Assembly (NCBI GenBank): GCA_041690535.1
Contig: JAWLHA010000018.1
Coordinates: forward strand, 1 to 64,000
Reading direction: 5' to 3'
DNA length: 64,000 bases
Source: JAWLHA01 sp041690535
GTDB taxonomy: Bacteria > Pseudomonadota > Gammaproteobacteria > Thiohalomonadales > Thiohalomonadaceae
In this document: piece by piece, positions 40,471-49,774 of the stretch
How positions within the stretch are numbered: position 1 is the stretch's first letter
How the letters are laid out: each line of letters opens with the position of its first letter
Translations under genes and position numbers: made by a program
The notes under the pieces: generated by a model
Databases searched by the model: none
Told to the model about the DNA's origin: nothing
The model's input: the letters and a program-made list of their open reading frames with translations, nothing else

Positions 40471-42540
40471 TTACCCTTGATCGTCGGTGAGCTTCGTTTT
40501 GGCCTTGGAGCTGGTGCGGGCCTTGGCCTCGGCGATCTTCCTTTTCTGCTCCTCAGTCGGCTCCTTCGGGCCTGCCCCTCGCTTGGCCTCAAGCCGGGCG
40601 CGGGCCGCAGCGAGCCGCTCTCTCTGCGTATCGCTGAGCTCAGGGGGGGCCTCGGGAGCGACTTCGGGCTCCGCCGCCTTTGCCGCTTTGCGGGCCTTGG
40701 CCTCGGCGATCTTCTCTTTCTGCTCCTCGGTCAGCGCTTTGGGAGCTCCCGCTCGTTTCGCTTCCAATCGGGCGCGGGCCGCGGCAAGCCGCTCTCTCTG
40801 GTCGTCGCTGAGATCGGGGGCGGCCTCGACGGCGCCATCAGGCTGCACCTTCTTCGCCGCGGCACGGGCCTTGGCCTCGGCAATTTTCTGTTTCTGCTCT
40901 TCGGTCAGCTCCTTGGCGCCGCCGGCACGTTTGGCCTCGAGCCGGGCACGCGCCTCGGCCAGCTTCTGCCGCTGCTCCTCGGAAAGCTCACCACTGCCGC
41001 TGCTGTCGCTGCTGTCGCGCTTGGCCTTGGCACGCTCCATGGCCGCCTTGATGGCCGCCTTCTTGGTGTCCTCGCCGCCGGCGCTGTCGACCGCGGCCTT
41101 CTTCTGTTGGGCACGGGCGGCGCGTTCGGCCTTCTCGGCCTCCAGGCGGGCCTGGCGTTGCTCGTGGCGCTCCCGGGCGCGATCCGAGGCCTTTCTCTCC
41201 CGCTCCTGGGCCCAGATCTCGGTCTTCGCGTAGCGGAAGAACTGCACCAACGGCAGGTTGGCCGGGCAGACGTAGGCACAGCAGCCGCACTCGATGCAGT
41301 CGAACAGGTTGTAGTCCTGCGCCTTGTCGAAATCCTTGGCCCGCGCGTACCAGTAAAGCTGTTGCGGGAGCAGCCGTGCCGGACAGGATTCGGCACAGGC
41401 CCCACAGCGAATGCAGGGGCGTACCGGACCGCGCTCCGGCATGTCCTCTTCGGTGGCCGCGAGAATGCAGTTGACCGTCTTGATGACCGGCGCGTCCTGC
41501 GCCTGCAGCGTCATGCCCATCATCGGTCCGCCCACGACGAGGCGCTTCAGATCGCCGCTCGTCCCGCCTGCGTGCTCGAGCAAGTGGGCAATGGGGGTGC
41601 CCAGGGGCACCTCGAAATTGCAGGGGGTGACCACCCCGTGACCGGTTACGGTCACGATGCGGGCGATGAGCGGTTCACCCTGCTCCACGGCACGATGGAC
41701 CGCCGCGGCAGTGGCAACGTTGTGACACACCACCCCCACGTCGATGGGAAGACCCTGAGTGGGCACTTCCTTACCTGTAAGCACATGGATGAGCTGCTTT
41801 TCGCCGCCGGTGGGATAGCGGGTCGGCACCTGGACCAGTTCAATGTCGCCTGCCTCGGGGCATTGGGCGCGGCGAAGCGCCTCTTGGAGCGCCGCGAAGG
41901 CCTCGGGCTTGTTGTCCTCCACCCCAATCACGCATTCGCGGGCCTGCACGGCATGGCGCATTATGCAGGCGCCGGCGATCACCTCGTCCGCACGCTCCCG
42001 CATGAGCATATCGTCGCAGGTGATATAGGGCTCGCACTCGGCGCCGTTGAGGATGAGGGTCTCCACCGGGCGGCGGGCGCCGGGGTTCAGCTTGATGAAG
42101 GAGGGGAAGCCCGCCCCGCCGAGACCCACGATGCCGGCCTCGCGGATGACGTTGCGCAGGGCGCTCGGGTCCAGTTGCCGGTAGTCCGCCACTGGCTGGC
42201 GTTCGATCCAGGTCTCCTGCCCGTCCGGCTCCATGACGATGCACAGGCCGTTGAGTCCGGAGGGGTGAGGGACCGGCACTTCGGTGATCGCGACGATGGT
42301 GCCCGACGCAGGGGCGTGCACCGGGACGCTCACGAAGCCCTCGGGGCGGGCCACCATCTGTCCTTTGAGCACCCGCTCGCCCACCTCGACGATGGGTTGG
42401 GCGGGGGCCCCGATGTGCTGCTGCAGGGGCAGGGCCAACCGTTTGGGAAGGGGCAGCGGCCGCACCGGCGCGGCAGTGGAGAGTTCTTTCCGCCCGGGAA
42501 GGTGCAGGCCTCCCCTGAAGCTGTGGAGTTCTCGGGTCAT
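40471..42540 (-). CDS. rnfC: Electron transport complex subunit RnfC (RsxC) with long repetitive C-terminus
   Basis: A 689-residue soluble subunit. The N-terminal part carries NADH/FMN-binding segments (GIVGLGGAGFPSF, NGAECEPYITCDD). Two [4Fe-4S] motifs follow, CIRCGACAESCP and CIECGCCAYVCP (about 365-420). The last 240 residues are Ala/Lys/Glu/Arg-rich imperfect repeats built on ARARLEAKRAG and EEQKxKIAEAKAR (at least three units of about 60 residues), predicted as long charged helices; such tails are known in gammaproteobacterial RnfC and vary in copy number. The start overlaps the rnfB stop (ATGA). Confidence 0.95.
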   Translation of the reverse strand: MTRELHSFRGGLHLPGRKELSTAAPVRPLPLPKRLALPLQQHIGAPAQPIVEVGERVLKGQMVARPEGFVSVPVHAPASGTIVAITEVPVPHPSGLNGLCIVMEPDGQETWIERQPVADYRQLDPSALRNVIREAGIVGLGGAGFPSFIKLNPGARRPVETLILNGAECEPYITCDDMLMRERADEVIAGACIMRHAVQARECVIGVEDNKPEAFAALQEALRRAQCPEAGDIELVQVPTRYPTGGEKQLIHVLTGKEVPTQGLPIDVGVVCHNVATAAAVHRAVEQGEPLIARIVTVTGHGVVTPCNFEVPLGTPIAHLLEHAGGTSGDLKRLVVGGPMMGMTLQAQDAPVIKTVNCILAATEEDMPERGPVRPCIRCGACAESCPARLLPQQLYWYARAKDFDKAQDYNLFDCIECGCCAYVCPANLPLVQFFRYAKTEIWAQERERKASDRARERHEQRQARLEAEKAERAARAQQKKAAVDSAGGEDTKKAAIKAAMERAKAKRDSSDSSGSGELSEEQRQKLAEARARLEAKRAGGAKELTEEQKQKIAEAKARAAAKKVQPDGAVEAAPDLSDDQRERLAAARARLEAKRAGAPKALTEEQKEKIAEAKARKAAKAAEPEVAPEAPPELSDTQRERLAAARARLEAKRGAGPKEPTEEQKRKIAEAKARTSSKAKTKLTDDQG

Positions 42541-43085
42541 CTTGCCTGTTCCACCACGACCGGATACGGCCACTTCCAATTAGTGAGGTCCTGCTTCACC
42601 GGCGCCATGGTGATGCAATCCACCGGACAGGGGGCAATGCACAATTCGCAGCCGGTGCATTCACTTTCGATCACGGTGTGCATGTGTTTGGCTGCGCCCA
42701 GGATGGCGTCCACCGGGCACGCCTGCAGGCAAAGGGTGCAGCCGATGCAGTTGTGCTCGTCGATGACGGCCACCATCTTGGGTTTGGGCTCGCCGACCTC
42801 GCCATCCATGGGGAGCGGATCGCGCCCGAGCAGGTCGGCGAGGGCGAGGATCACCGCCTCGCCCCCGGGTGGGCAGCGGTTGATCTCCGCCTCTCCAGAG
42901 ACGATGGCTTCGGCGTAAGGGCGGCAGCCGGCGTAGCCACATTGTCCGCATTGGCTCTGCGGCAGGACGGCATCGACCTTGTCGACAATGGGGTCGCTTT
43001 CCACCCTGAACCGCACGGCGGCATAGCCCAGCAGCAGGCCGAAGACGCCGGCGAGGGCGGTAAGTGCCAGGACTGCAGTCATCAT
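42537..43085 (-). CDS. rnfB: Electron transport complex subunit RnfB (RsxB)
   Basis: 182 residues: one N-terminal membrane helix (VLALTALAGVFGLLLGYAA), the four-Cys motif of the Fe-S domain (CGQCGYAGC...NRCPPGG), and two ferredoxin clusters (CIGCTLCLQACP, CTGCELCIAPCP). It is the ferredoxin-side electron entry. Its ATG overlaps the rnfA TGA. Confidence 0.95.
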   Translation of the reverse strand: MMTAVLALTALAGVFGLLLGYAAVRFRVESDPIVDKVDAVLPQSQCGQCGYAGCRPYAEAIVSGEAEINRCPPGGEAVILALADLLGRDPLPMDGEVGEPKPKMVAVIDEHNCIGCTLCLQACPVDAILGAAKHMHTVIESECTGCELCIAPCPVDCITMAPVKQDLTNWKWPYPVVVEQAR

Positions 43086-43666
43086 CAGCCTTTCACCAAA
43101 CCGGCGAAGCCCATGAAGGCCATCGACATGAGACCGGCCGTGACCAACGCGATGGCCGGCCCCCGAAAGGCCACCGGCACATCTGCCACGGCGATCCGCT
43201 CGCGCATGGCGGCGAACAGCACCAGCACCAGCGAGAAGCCGGCGGCGGCACCGAAACCGTACACGGCGGACTGGAGGAAACCGTGTTGTGCCTGGGTATT
43301 GAGCAGGGCCACCCCGAGCACGGCGCAATTGGTGGTGATGAGCGGGAGAAAGATCCCAAGGACCTGATAGAGCACCGGGCTCGTCTTGTGCACCACCATT
43401 TCGGTGAACTGCACCACCACCGCGATCATCAGGATGAAGGTGATGGTCCGCAGGTATTCGAGCCCGAGCGGCGCGAGCAGGTACTCGTTGGCCAGGTAGC
43501 TGCAAACCGAGGAGAGGGTGAGCACGAAAGTGGTCGCCAGCCCCATGCCGGTGGCGGTTTCAAGCTTCCGCGACACGCCCATGAAGGGGCACAGGCCGAG
43601 AAACTTCACCAGAACGAAGTTATTGACCAGGACTGTGCTGACCAGGATGAGGGCGTATTCAGTCAT
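43085..43666 (-). CDS. rnfA: Electron transport complex subunit RnfA (RsxA)
   Basis: 193 residues, the exact length of E. coli RsxA, with six membrane helices. It starts MTEYALILVSTVLVNNFVLV and contains FLGLCPFMGVS and LPLITTNCAVLGVAL. It is first gene of the rnf operon. Confidence 0.96.
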   Translation of the reverse strand: MTEYALILVSTVLVNNFVLVKFLGLCPFMGVSRKLETATGMGLATTFVLTLSSVCSYLANEYLLAPLGLEYLRTITFILMIAVVVQFTEMVVHKTSPVLYQVLGIFLPLITTNCAVLGVALLNTQAQHGFLQSAVYGFGAAAGFSLVLVLFAAMRERIAVADVPVAFRGPAIALVTAGLMSMAFMGFAGLVKG

Positions 43667-43756
43667 TAACGTGAAACTGTGTATACCTGATTGATTTGGT
43701 CTGGTAATGTGCCAGCTTAGTTCAACCCAAGTGGGACGCCAGCCCAGCCGGCGCAC

Positions 43757-43762
43757 ATTCTA
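43757..43762 (-). promoter_or_regulatory. Candidate -10 box of the rnf operon
   Basis: On the minus strand TAGAAT followed by GTGCGCC, about 90 bp before rnfA. No convincing -35 box. Confidence 0.3.
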
Positions 43763-43821
43763 CGCCAAAACGGCGCATCAGTTGATATGGATTTGGTAAA
43801 GAATCGAGCCGGGATCAAAGG

Positions 43822-44793
43822 CTATTTGATCAGCCTCAGGGTGAGGGGATAGCGGTAGGCGGTTCCCTCACTGGCTTTGACCGCGGCAACCACGGTCATG
43901 ATGAAGTGGAAAAGGGTAACCGCGAAGAAGAGGGGAAAACCGATGATGACGAACATCAGGGCGACGGTGACGAGGACATAGAGGGTCACCGAAATCTGGA
44001 AGTTGAGAGACTCCTTGCCCTGGTCCTCAATGAGGGGATCATCCTCCCGCTTCAGCAGCCAGACGACCAGGGGCCCGATGATATGGCCGAACGGAATTCC
44101 GATGTAGGCGGTCAGGGCCGTCAAATGGCACAGCATGGCCCAGTTTCGAACCGTCCTGTCGGGCGGCGTGGAGGTGGGGACCGGGCTTGGCGGTGGGGTC
44201 TCGGTAGTCACGGCAAGGGCAATCACTCCGGCGGCGAACAGACCTCCCCCCAACAGTAGCACGAGCGTTCCGCCCACGAACAGGGGCGCGGGACTGGGGG
44301 CATTGGCGTAGAGCTGGATTGCGATATGCTCCGGGGCCGGACCGGATGCGGCCGGCTCCATCTGAATGGCGGCCTGGATCGGTTCGTCGGGGGCGGTAAA
44401 CCGCCGGAAGCTGGTCTTCATCCGGAACGTCTCGCCGCTGCGCAGGCTCCGCCGGTTCCCGGACCGGCAATCAATCGCACTCTCCTCCTTGGCGACAAGC
44501 CGTCCGTCCACGGCACGGATCGTGTAGGAGAGGGGATAGCGGCAGGCGGGCTCCGACTCCGTGGTGGAGAAGAACACCTCCACCGCCAGGTAGGCCGGCC
44601 GGTTCGGCGGCAGGGCAAGGGGCGGTACTTCGAAGTGCTGCCCTGGGTCGAAGCGTTCCTCAAACACGAGCTCCGCGCCCATCCACCGCAGCCCCCCCAG
44701 GATCAGGGTCGCCAAGCCCCCCAGCAAGAGAACGATACCGGCCAGAAGCAATCGCCGAACCGGGCGTTTGTGCTCTGTCGCGTTTGTCGGCAT
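43822..44793 (-). CDS. DUF4870 domain membrane protein
   Basis: 323 residues. An N-terminal membrane helix is followed by a roughly 130-residue extracytoplasmic domain, a second helix (FVGGTLVLLLGGGLFAAGVIAL), a Pro-rich linker and a C-terminal DUF4870 region with about three helices (RNWAMLCHLTALTAYIGIPF, EDQGKESLNFQISVTLY). Function unknown. It follows metG on the same strand by 66 bp. Confidence 0.75.
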   Translation of the reverse strand: MPTNATEHKRPVRRLLLAGIVLLLGGLATLILGGLRWMGAELVFEERFDPGQHFEVPPLALPPNRPAYLAVEVFFSTTESEPACRYPLSYTIRAVDGRLVAKEESAIDCRSGNRRSLRSGETFRMKTSFRRFTAPDEPIQAAIQMEPAASGPAPEHIAIQLYANAPSPAPLFVGGTLVLLLGGGLFAAGVIALAVTTETPPPSPVPTSTPPDRTVRNWAMLCHLTALTAYIGIPFGHIIGPLVVWLLKREDDPLIEDQGKESLNFQISVTLYVLVTVALMFVIIGFPLFFAVTLFHFIMTVVAAVKASEGTAYRYPLTLRLIK

Positions 44794-44859
44794 GGGTGGA
44801 GTCCGTTCCAGGAGAGTGGGTCAAGGCACCTTCGCCGGGGGCCTCAGCCGTAACCGCCT

Positions 44860-46908
44860 CTATTTCACCTTCATCCCCGGCTGCGCACCTTCGTGGGGTT
44901 CGAGGATGAAGAGGTCGTTGCCGCCCGGGCCGGCGGCGAGGACCATCCCCTCCGACACGCCGAAGCGCATCTTGCGGGGGGCGAGATTGGCAACCATGAC
45001 GGTGAGCTTCCCTTCCAGCTGTTCGGGCTGATACGCGGATTTGATCCCGGCGAAGACGTTGCGGGTCTCGCCGCCCAAATCGAGGGTCAGTTGCAGCAGT
45101 TTGTCTGCCCCTTCCACGTGGTCGGCCTTGACGATGCGGGCCACCCGCAGGTCCACCTTGGCGAAATCGTCATAGTTGATGCTCTCGGCGATGGGGTCGG
45201 AGGCGAGCGGCCCCTGGGCCTTTGCCGAAACCGCTTCCGGGGGCGTCGCGGCCGCCAGGGTCGGTCTGGAGTCTTCGACCATTGCGTTTACCTTTTCTGG
45301 ATCGACTCGGGTCATGATCGGGGTGAAGGTGCCGATGGTATGGCCGGTCAGCGGCGACAGGTAGTTGTGCCAGGTCAGGGGCGTGCACTTGAGGAACGCC
45401 TCGGCGAGCTCGGTGGTGACCGGGAGGACCGGCTTCAGATAAGCCATCAGCACCCGGAACAGGTTGATCCCCATGGTGCAGATGTCCTGGAGCTCTTGTT
45501 CGCGACCCTCCTCCTTGGCCACCACCCACGGCTTCCTCTCATCGATGTATTGGTTGGCGCGGTCCGCCAGCGCCATGATGGCGCGCATGGCGTGGCCGAA
45601 TTCGCGCGCCTCGTACAGCCGCGCGATCTCCTCGCCCGCCCGGACAAACTCGGCGTGAAGCCCGGGCTCGGAGAGTTGCGCGGAGAGCCGGCCGCCGAAC
45701 CGCTTGGCGATGAAGCCGGCGCAACGGCTGGCGATGTTGACCACCTTGCCCACCAGATCGGAGTTGACCCGCGCGGTGAAGTCCTCCAGGTTGAGATCGA
45801 TGTCGTCGATCCCGCTGCCCAGCTTCGCCGCGAAGTAGTAGCGCAGGTATTCCGGGTTGAGGTGATCCAGGTAGGTGCGCGCCATGATGAAGGTGCCGCG
45901 TGATTTGGACATCTTCTGGCCATTGACCGTGAGAAAGCCGTGGCACCACACCGCGTTGGGGGTACGGAATCCGGCGCCGGTGAGCATCGCGGGCCAGAAC
46001 AGGGTGTGGAAGTAGGCGATGTCCTTGCCGATGAAGTGATACACCTCGTGGCTGCTGTTCTTGCCCCAGAAGTCGTCGAAGTCGAGATCCTCCCGCCTGG
46101 CACAGAGGCTCTTGAAACTGGCCATGTAGCCGATGGGGGCGTCCAGCCAGACGTAGAAATACTTCCCCTTGGCCCCGGGGATCTCGAAACCGAAATAGGG
46201 GGCATCGCGGGAGATGTCCCAATCCTGGAGGCCGGCCTCGAACCACTCGTTGAGCTTATGGGCGATCTCCGGCTGCAGGTGCCCCATGCCGATCCAGTAG
46301 CGCAGCATCCCCTCGAAATCACCCAGCTTGAAGAAGTGGTGTTCGGATTCCCGCTCTACCGGCGTGGCCCCCGAGAGGGCGGAGACCGGGTTTTTCAGAT
46401 CGGTGGGGGAGTAGGTGGCGCCGCACACCTCGCAGCTGTCGCCGTACTGGTCTTGCGCGCCGCAGCGGGGGCACTCCCCCTTGATGAAGCGGTCCGGCAG
46501 GAACATCTCCTTCACCGGATCATAGGCCTGGGTGATGGTGCGGGTCGCGATGTGCCCGGCATCCTTGAGGCGGGTGTAGATGGCCTGCGCCAGCTCGCGG
46601 TTCTCCGGCGAGTGGGTGGTGTGGTAGTTGTCGAAGCCGATGCGGAACTCCGCGAAGTCCGCCCGGTGTTCGCGGCCGATGCGCTCCACCAGTTGTTCGG
46701 GGCTGATGTGTTCGCTCTGGGCGCGCAGCATGATGGGGGTGCCGTGGGCGTCGTCGGCGCAGACGTAGATGCACTCATGTCCCCGCATTTTCATGAAGCG
46801 CACCCAGACGTCGGTCTGGATGTATTCCACCAGGTGGCCCAGGTGAATGGGGCCGTTGGCGTAGGGCAGGGCGCTGGTCACCAGAATTTTGCGACGCTTC
46901 TCGGACAT
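44860..46908 (-). CDS. metG: Methionyl-tRNA synthetase
   Basis: 682 residues. The class I signature appears as HLGH (22-25), the zinc region as CPRCGAQDQYGDSCEVCG, and KMSKSRGTF follows. The C-terminal tRNA-binding (OB-fold) domain spans about 580-682 (DFAKVDLRVARIVKADHVEG). This is the long E. coli-type enzyme. It is divergent from mrp, with repeat copy 10 between. Confidence 0.97.
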   Translation of the reverse strand: MSEKRRKILVTSALPYANGPIHLGHLVEYIQTDVWVRFMKMRGHECIYVCADDAHGTPIMLRAQSEHISPEQLVERIGREHRADFAEFRIGFDNYHTTHSPENRELAQAIYTRLKDAGHIATRTITQAYDPVKEMFLPDRFIKGECPRCGAQDQYGDSCEVCGATYSPTDLKNPVSALSGATPVERESEHHFFKLGDFEGMLRYWIGMGHLQPEIAHKLNEWFEAGLQDWDISRDAPYFGFEIPGAKGKYFYVWLDAPIGYMASFKSLCARREDLDFDDFWGKNSSHEVYHFIGKDIAYFHTLFWPAMLTGAGFRTPNAVWCHGFLTVNGQKMSKSRGTFIMARTYLDHLNPEYLRYYFAAKLGSGIDDIDLNLEDFTARVNSDLVGKVVNIASRCAGFIAKRFGGRLSAQLSEPGLHAEFVRAGEEIARLYEAREFGHAMRAIMALADRANQYIDERKPWVVAKEEGREQELQDICTMGINLFRVLMAYLKPVLPVTTELAEAFLKCTPLTWHNYLSPLTGHTIGTFTPIMTRVDPEKVNAMVEDSRPTLAAATPPEAVSAKAQGPLASDPIAESINYDDFAKVDLRVARIVKADHVEGADKLLQLTLDLGGETRNVFAGIKSAYQPEQLEGKLTVMVANLAPRKMRFGVSEGMVLAAGPGGNDLFILEPHEGAQPGMKVK

Positions 46909-47000
46909 GGGGGCGGGCTTCTTTCTTCAGTGTGTATTGAAAACAGCGCAATACAGTACCAACTCTGGATTGTCCCCGCCAGCGGGTGCGGTGGAAGGGG

Positions 47001-47258
47001 CAGGGTAAACGCATACTAACGTCACGGCCGTCACGGCCGTGCTGTGAGCGATGCAAGTCCTTGAAAGCAGGTTGCTGTGAATACGACCGACATGGAATGT
47101 CGGGAGTGAAGATTATGCAGGAGCAATCATCTTCCATCCCTGTACGCTCGATGGCCGCAGCCGCTCCGGGCATAAGTGCATCCTTGCACCAATCCATGCG
47201 GCCGACGACCTGCTTTCAGGGGCTTCCATCGCTCTTGGGTAAGTATGCGTTTACCCTG
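47001..47258. mobile_element. MITE-like CAGGG element, copy 10 (258 bp, long class)
   Basis: Ends CAGGGTAAACGCATAC and GTATGCGTTTACCCTG; long-spacer arm on the left (with an extra cacggccgt duplication), short arm on the right, and the long-class central hairpins. The flanks GTGGAAGGGG and GGCGGCGTTT do not match, so the target duplication is lost or the flank was rearranged. It lies in the divergent metG-mrp gap. Confidence 0.9.
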
Positions 47259-47398
47259 GGCGGCGTTTTTGGATCGAACTTTGATATTCTAATGCGATTT
47301 ATTTGTCAGAGCTTGTGGACTCTGCAATAATTCCCGATTGAAACGGTCAGTCTTTGGCCGGCCTATTCCGGCGCCGGTGTGATCCTTAGGAGAGTGTG

Positions 47399-48490
47399 AT
47401 GGCAAACGTGTCTCAGACCCAGGTTGAAAGTGCAATAAAGGAATACGTCGATCCCTATCTGGAGAAGGACCTGATTTCCGCCAAGTGCGTGAAAGATATC
47501 ACCGTCGACGGGGGCGAGGTGAAGGTGCGCGTCGAACTGGGCTTCCCGGCCAAGGGCTACGAGCAGGCCCTGATCTCCGCCCTGAAGGGCCGCATCGAGG
47601 CGATCGAGGGCGTCAGCGGGGCCGAGATCGAGATCGATGCAAGCATCGCCTCCCACGCCGCCCAGAAGGGCGTGAAGCACATCAAGGGGGTGAAGAACAT
47701 CATTGCCGTGGCCTCCGGCAAGGGCGGCGTCGGCAAGTCCACCACCTCGGTGAACCTGGCCCTGGCCCTGGCGGCCGAAGGCGCCACCGTCGGGATCCTG
47801 GATGCGGATATCTACGGCCCGAGCCAGCCGCGCATGCTGGGGGTCCAGGATACCCGGCCGGACTCCCCCGACGGGCACACCCTCGAGCCCATCATGAGCC
47901 TTGGCCTGCAGTCGATGTCCATCGGTTACCTCATCGATGAGGAGACTCCGATGATCTGGCGCGGCCCCATGGTCACCCAAGCGCTGGAGCAGTTGCTCAA
48001 CGAGACCAACTGGCGCGAGGTGGACTACCTGGTCATCGATCTGCCCCCGGGCACCGGTGACACCCAGCTGACCCTGGCCCAGAAGGTGCCGGTCTCCGGC
48101 GCGGTCATCGTCACCACCCCTCAGGACATCGCCCTGCTGGACGCCCGCAAGGCCTACAAGATGTTCGAGAAGGTGGAGGTGCCGGTCCTCGGGGTGGTGG
48201 AGAACATGAGCATCCACATCTGCTCCAAGTGCGGCAACGAGGAACACATCTTTGGCGAAGGCGGCGGCCAGCGCATGGCCGAGCAGTACGAGATCCCGTT
48301 CCTCGGCGCCCTGCCGCTGGATATCCACATCCGCGAGCAGGCGGACAACGGCAAGCCCACCGTGGCGGCCGATCCGGAAGGACGGGTGGCGGAGATCTAC
48401 AAGGAGATCGCCCGGCGCGTGGGGGCCAAGCTCTCCCAACAGGCGAAAGACTACAGCGCCAAGTTCCCGAAGATCGTCATCCAGGGCTGA
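47399..48490 (+). CDS. mrp: Iron-sulfur cluster carrier Mrp/ApbC
   Basis: 363 residues from the ATG with TAGGAG upstream. The N-terminal MIP18-like domain (about 1-90) precedes the deviant Walker A SGKGGVGKST (about 106-115). DIYGPSQPRMLG and DLPPGTGDTQLTL follow. The CxxC of CSKCGNEEHIFG (about 274) binds the Fe-S cluster for transfer. It is commonly beside metG, as here. Confidence 0.96.
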   Translation: MANVSQTQVESAIKEYVDPYLEKDLISAKCVKDITVDGGEVKVRVELGFPAKGYEQALISALKGRIEAIEGVSGAEIEIDASIASHAAQKGVKHIKGVKNIIAVASGKGGVGKSTTSVNLALALAAEGATVGILDADIYGPSQPRMLGVQDTRPDSPDGHTLEPIMSLGLQSMSIGYLIDEETPMIWRGPMVTQALEQLLNETNWREVDYLVIDLPPGTGDTQLTLAQKVPVSGAVIVTTPQDIALLDARKAYKMFEKVEVPVLGVVENMSIHICSKCGNEEHIFGEGGGQRMAEQYEIPFLGALPLDIHIREQADNGKPTVAADPEGRVAEIYKEIARRVGAKLSQQAKDYSAKFPKIVIQG

Positions 48491-48511
48491 TTTCGCCCTT
48501 TCCTTACCGAA

Positions 48512-48532
48512 GGCGGGGGATTTTCCCCCGCC
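48512..48532 (+). terminator. Stem-loop after mrp
   Basis: GGCGGGGGA-ttt-TCCCCCGCC, a perfect 9-bp stem 21 bp after the mrp stop, without a following T-run. Confidence 0.6.
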
Positions 48533-48575
48533 ATTCCGGCATAATGCCTCCTCATGTGTTCCCGGAATCGGCGCT

Positions 48576-48724
48576 GGAGCACCGAACGGGTAAAAGGAAG
48601 ATCGCCAATCGCCAGATTGCCCGTAAGTGGTGGGGCCGCGACCCGGTGGATGCGCTGCGCTTATCCACCCTCGTACCTGGCACATCGGATTTATCTATAT
48701 CGGATTTATCTATTCGGTACTTTG
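48576..48724. mobile_element. Third inverted-repeat family, copy B
   Basis: It shares with copy A the left end GAGCACCGAAC(G)GGTAAA, AAGATCGCCAATCGC, the core GTGGATGCGCTGCGCTTATC and the right end GGATTTATCTATTCGGTAC. Here the core palindrome is reduced to one half, and the segment atcggatttatct is duplicated. No target duplication seen. Confidence 0.7.
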
Positions 48725-49017
48725 GCCCGCATTTATCACAGCCTTCTGCTGCGGATGCCGATCCACTCGCTGTGACGGGGCGTACTTTTTTCTGGCCGGC
48801 TTGAGGTAGTGTCAACTGCGCGGAGACGTCCTTTGTCCGTACGCGCCGTCACAAACGGCGTCTCGACGGCCTGGGCGACGAACGGTGGTGAGAAATGCGG
48901 CCAGCGTGTGGATTGGCCGGAAGGGACGGTGCGGCCTGTTGTGTTTCAACGGCTTGGCTGTGCATCATAGCGCCGGCTGCATTCACCCGGGTGGAACCGG
49001 CAGGCGGATTGGAACCC

Positions 49018-49605
49018 ATGAAACTCTGCGACCGAGACATCGTAAAAGCCCTTGATGAGGGGCACATCGACATCACCCCGCGTCCCGCCAACGAGCGGAT
49101 CTGCGGGGTCAGCGTCGACCTGAAGCTGGGAAACAGGTTCCGGGTCTTCAGCTCCTACTCCACTCCCTATATCGACCTGAGCGGCTCGCGCGAAGAGGTG
49201 ACTGCGGTGGTGGAGAAGGTGATGGGCGACGAGGTGACCATCGAGGGCGACGACGCCTTCTTCCTGCATCCCGGGGAGCTGGCACTGGGGGTCACTGCCG
49301 AGTCCATTACGCTGCCCGCCGATATCGTCGGTTGGCTGGATGGCCGTTCAAGTCTGGCGCGGCTCGGGCTCATGGTTCACGTCACCGCTCACCGCATCGA
49401 CCCCGGTTGGAGCGGCCAGATCGTGCTCGAGTTTTACAACTCAGGGAAGCTGCCGCTGGCGCTGCGCCCGGGGATGACCATCGGGGCGATCAACTTCGAG
49501 ACCATGTCGGGACCGGCGGAACGCCCCTACAACAAGCGCAGCGACGCCAAGTACCGCGACCAGCGCGGCCCGGTGATGAGCCGGATCAGCGAGGATGGGG
49601 CGTAG
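49018..49605 (+). CDS. dcd: dCTP deaminase
   Basis: Dcd converts dCTP to dUTP, the main route to dTMP in proteobacteria. 195 residues; the trimer-interface and catalytic block RSSLARLGLMVHVTAHRIDP then GWSGQIVLEFYNSGKLPLAL is almost identical to E. coli. The ATG at MKLCDRDIVKAL was chosen by alignment; the frame is open upstream but unlike the family. Confidence 0.96.
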   Translation: MKLCDRDIVKALDEGHIDITPRPANERICGVSVDLKLGNRFRVFSSYSTPYIDLSGSREEVTAVVEKVMGDEVTIEGDDAFFLHPGELALGVTAESITLPADIVGWLDGRSSLARLGLMVHVTAHRIDPGWSGQIVLEFYNSGKLPLALRPGMTIGAINFETMSGPAERPYNKRSDAKYRDQRGPVMSRISEDGA

Positions 49606-49712
49606 GCGACAGGGGCGAGGGACGAGATACGAGGGTTGAGTGCGCTGCGCGCACATAACTCGGCTCGAACACTCGCGTATTTCGGAAAGAATCCTGCTGC
49701 ACGGAAGCCGGC

Positions 49713-49739
49713 CACGCCCTGATGAATCAGGCCGGCGTG
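49713..49739. terminator. Bulged stem-loop between convergent genes
   Basis: CACGCCCTGAT pairs with ATCAGG-(ccg)-GCGTG around a 2-nt loop, between dcd and the DUF3108 gene. No T-run. Confidence 0.4.
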
Positions 49740-49774
49740 AGCGACCGCGAATTCAACTCCTCGTGTCTCGTCCC

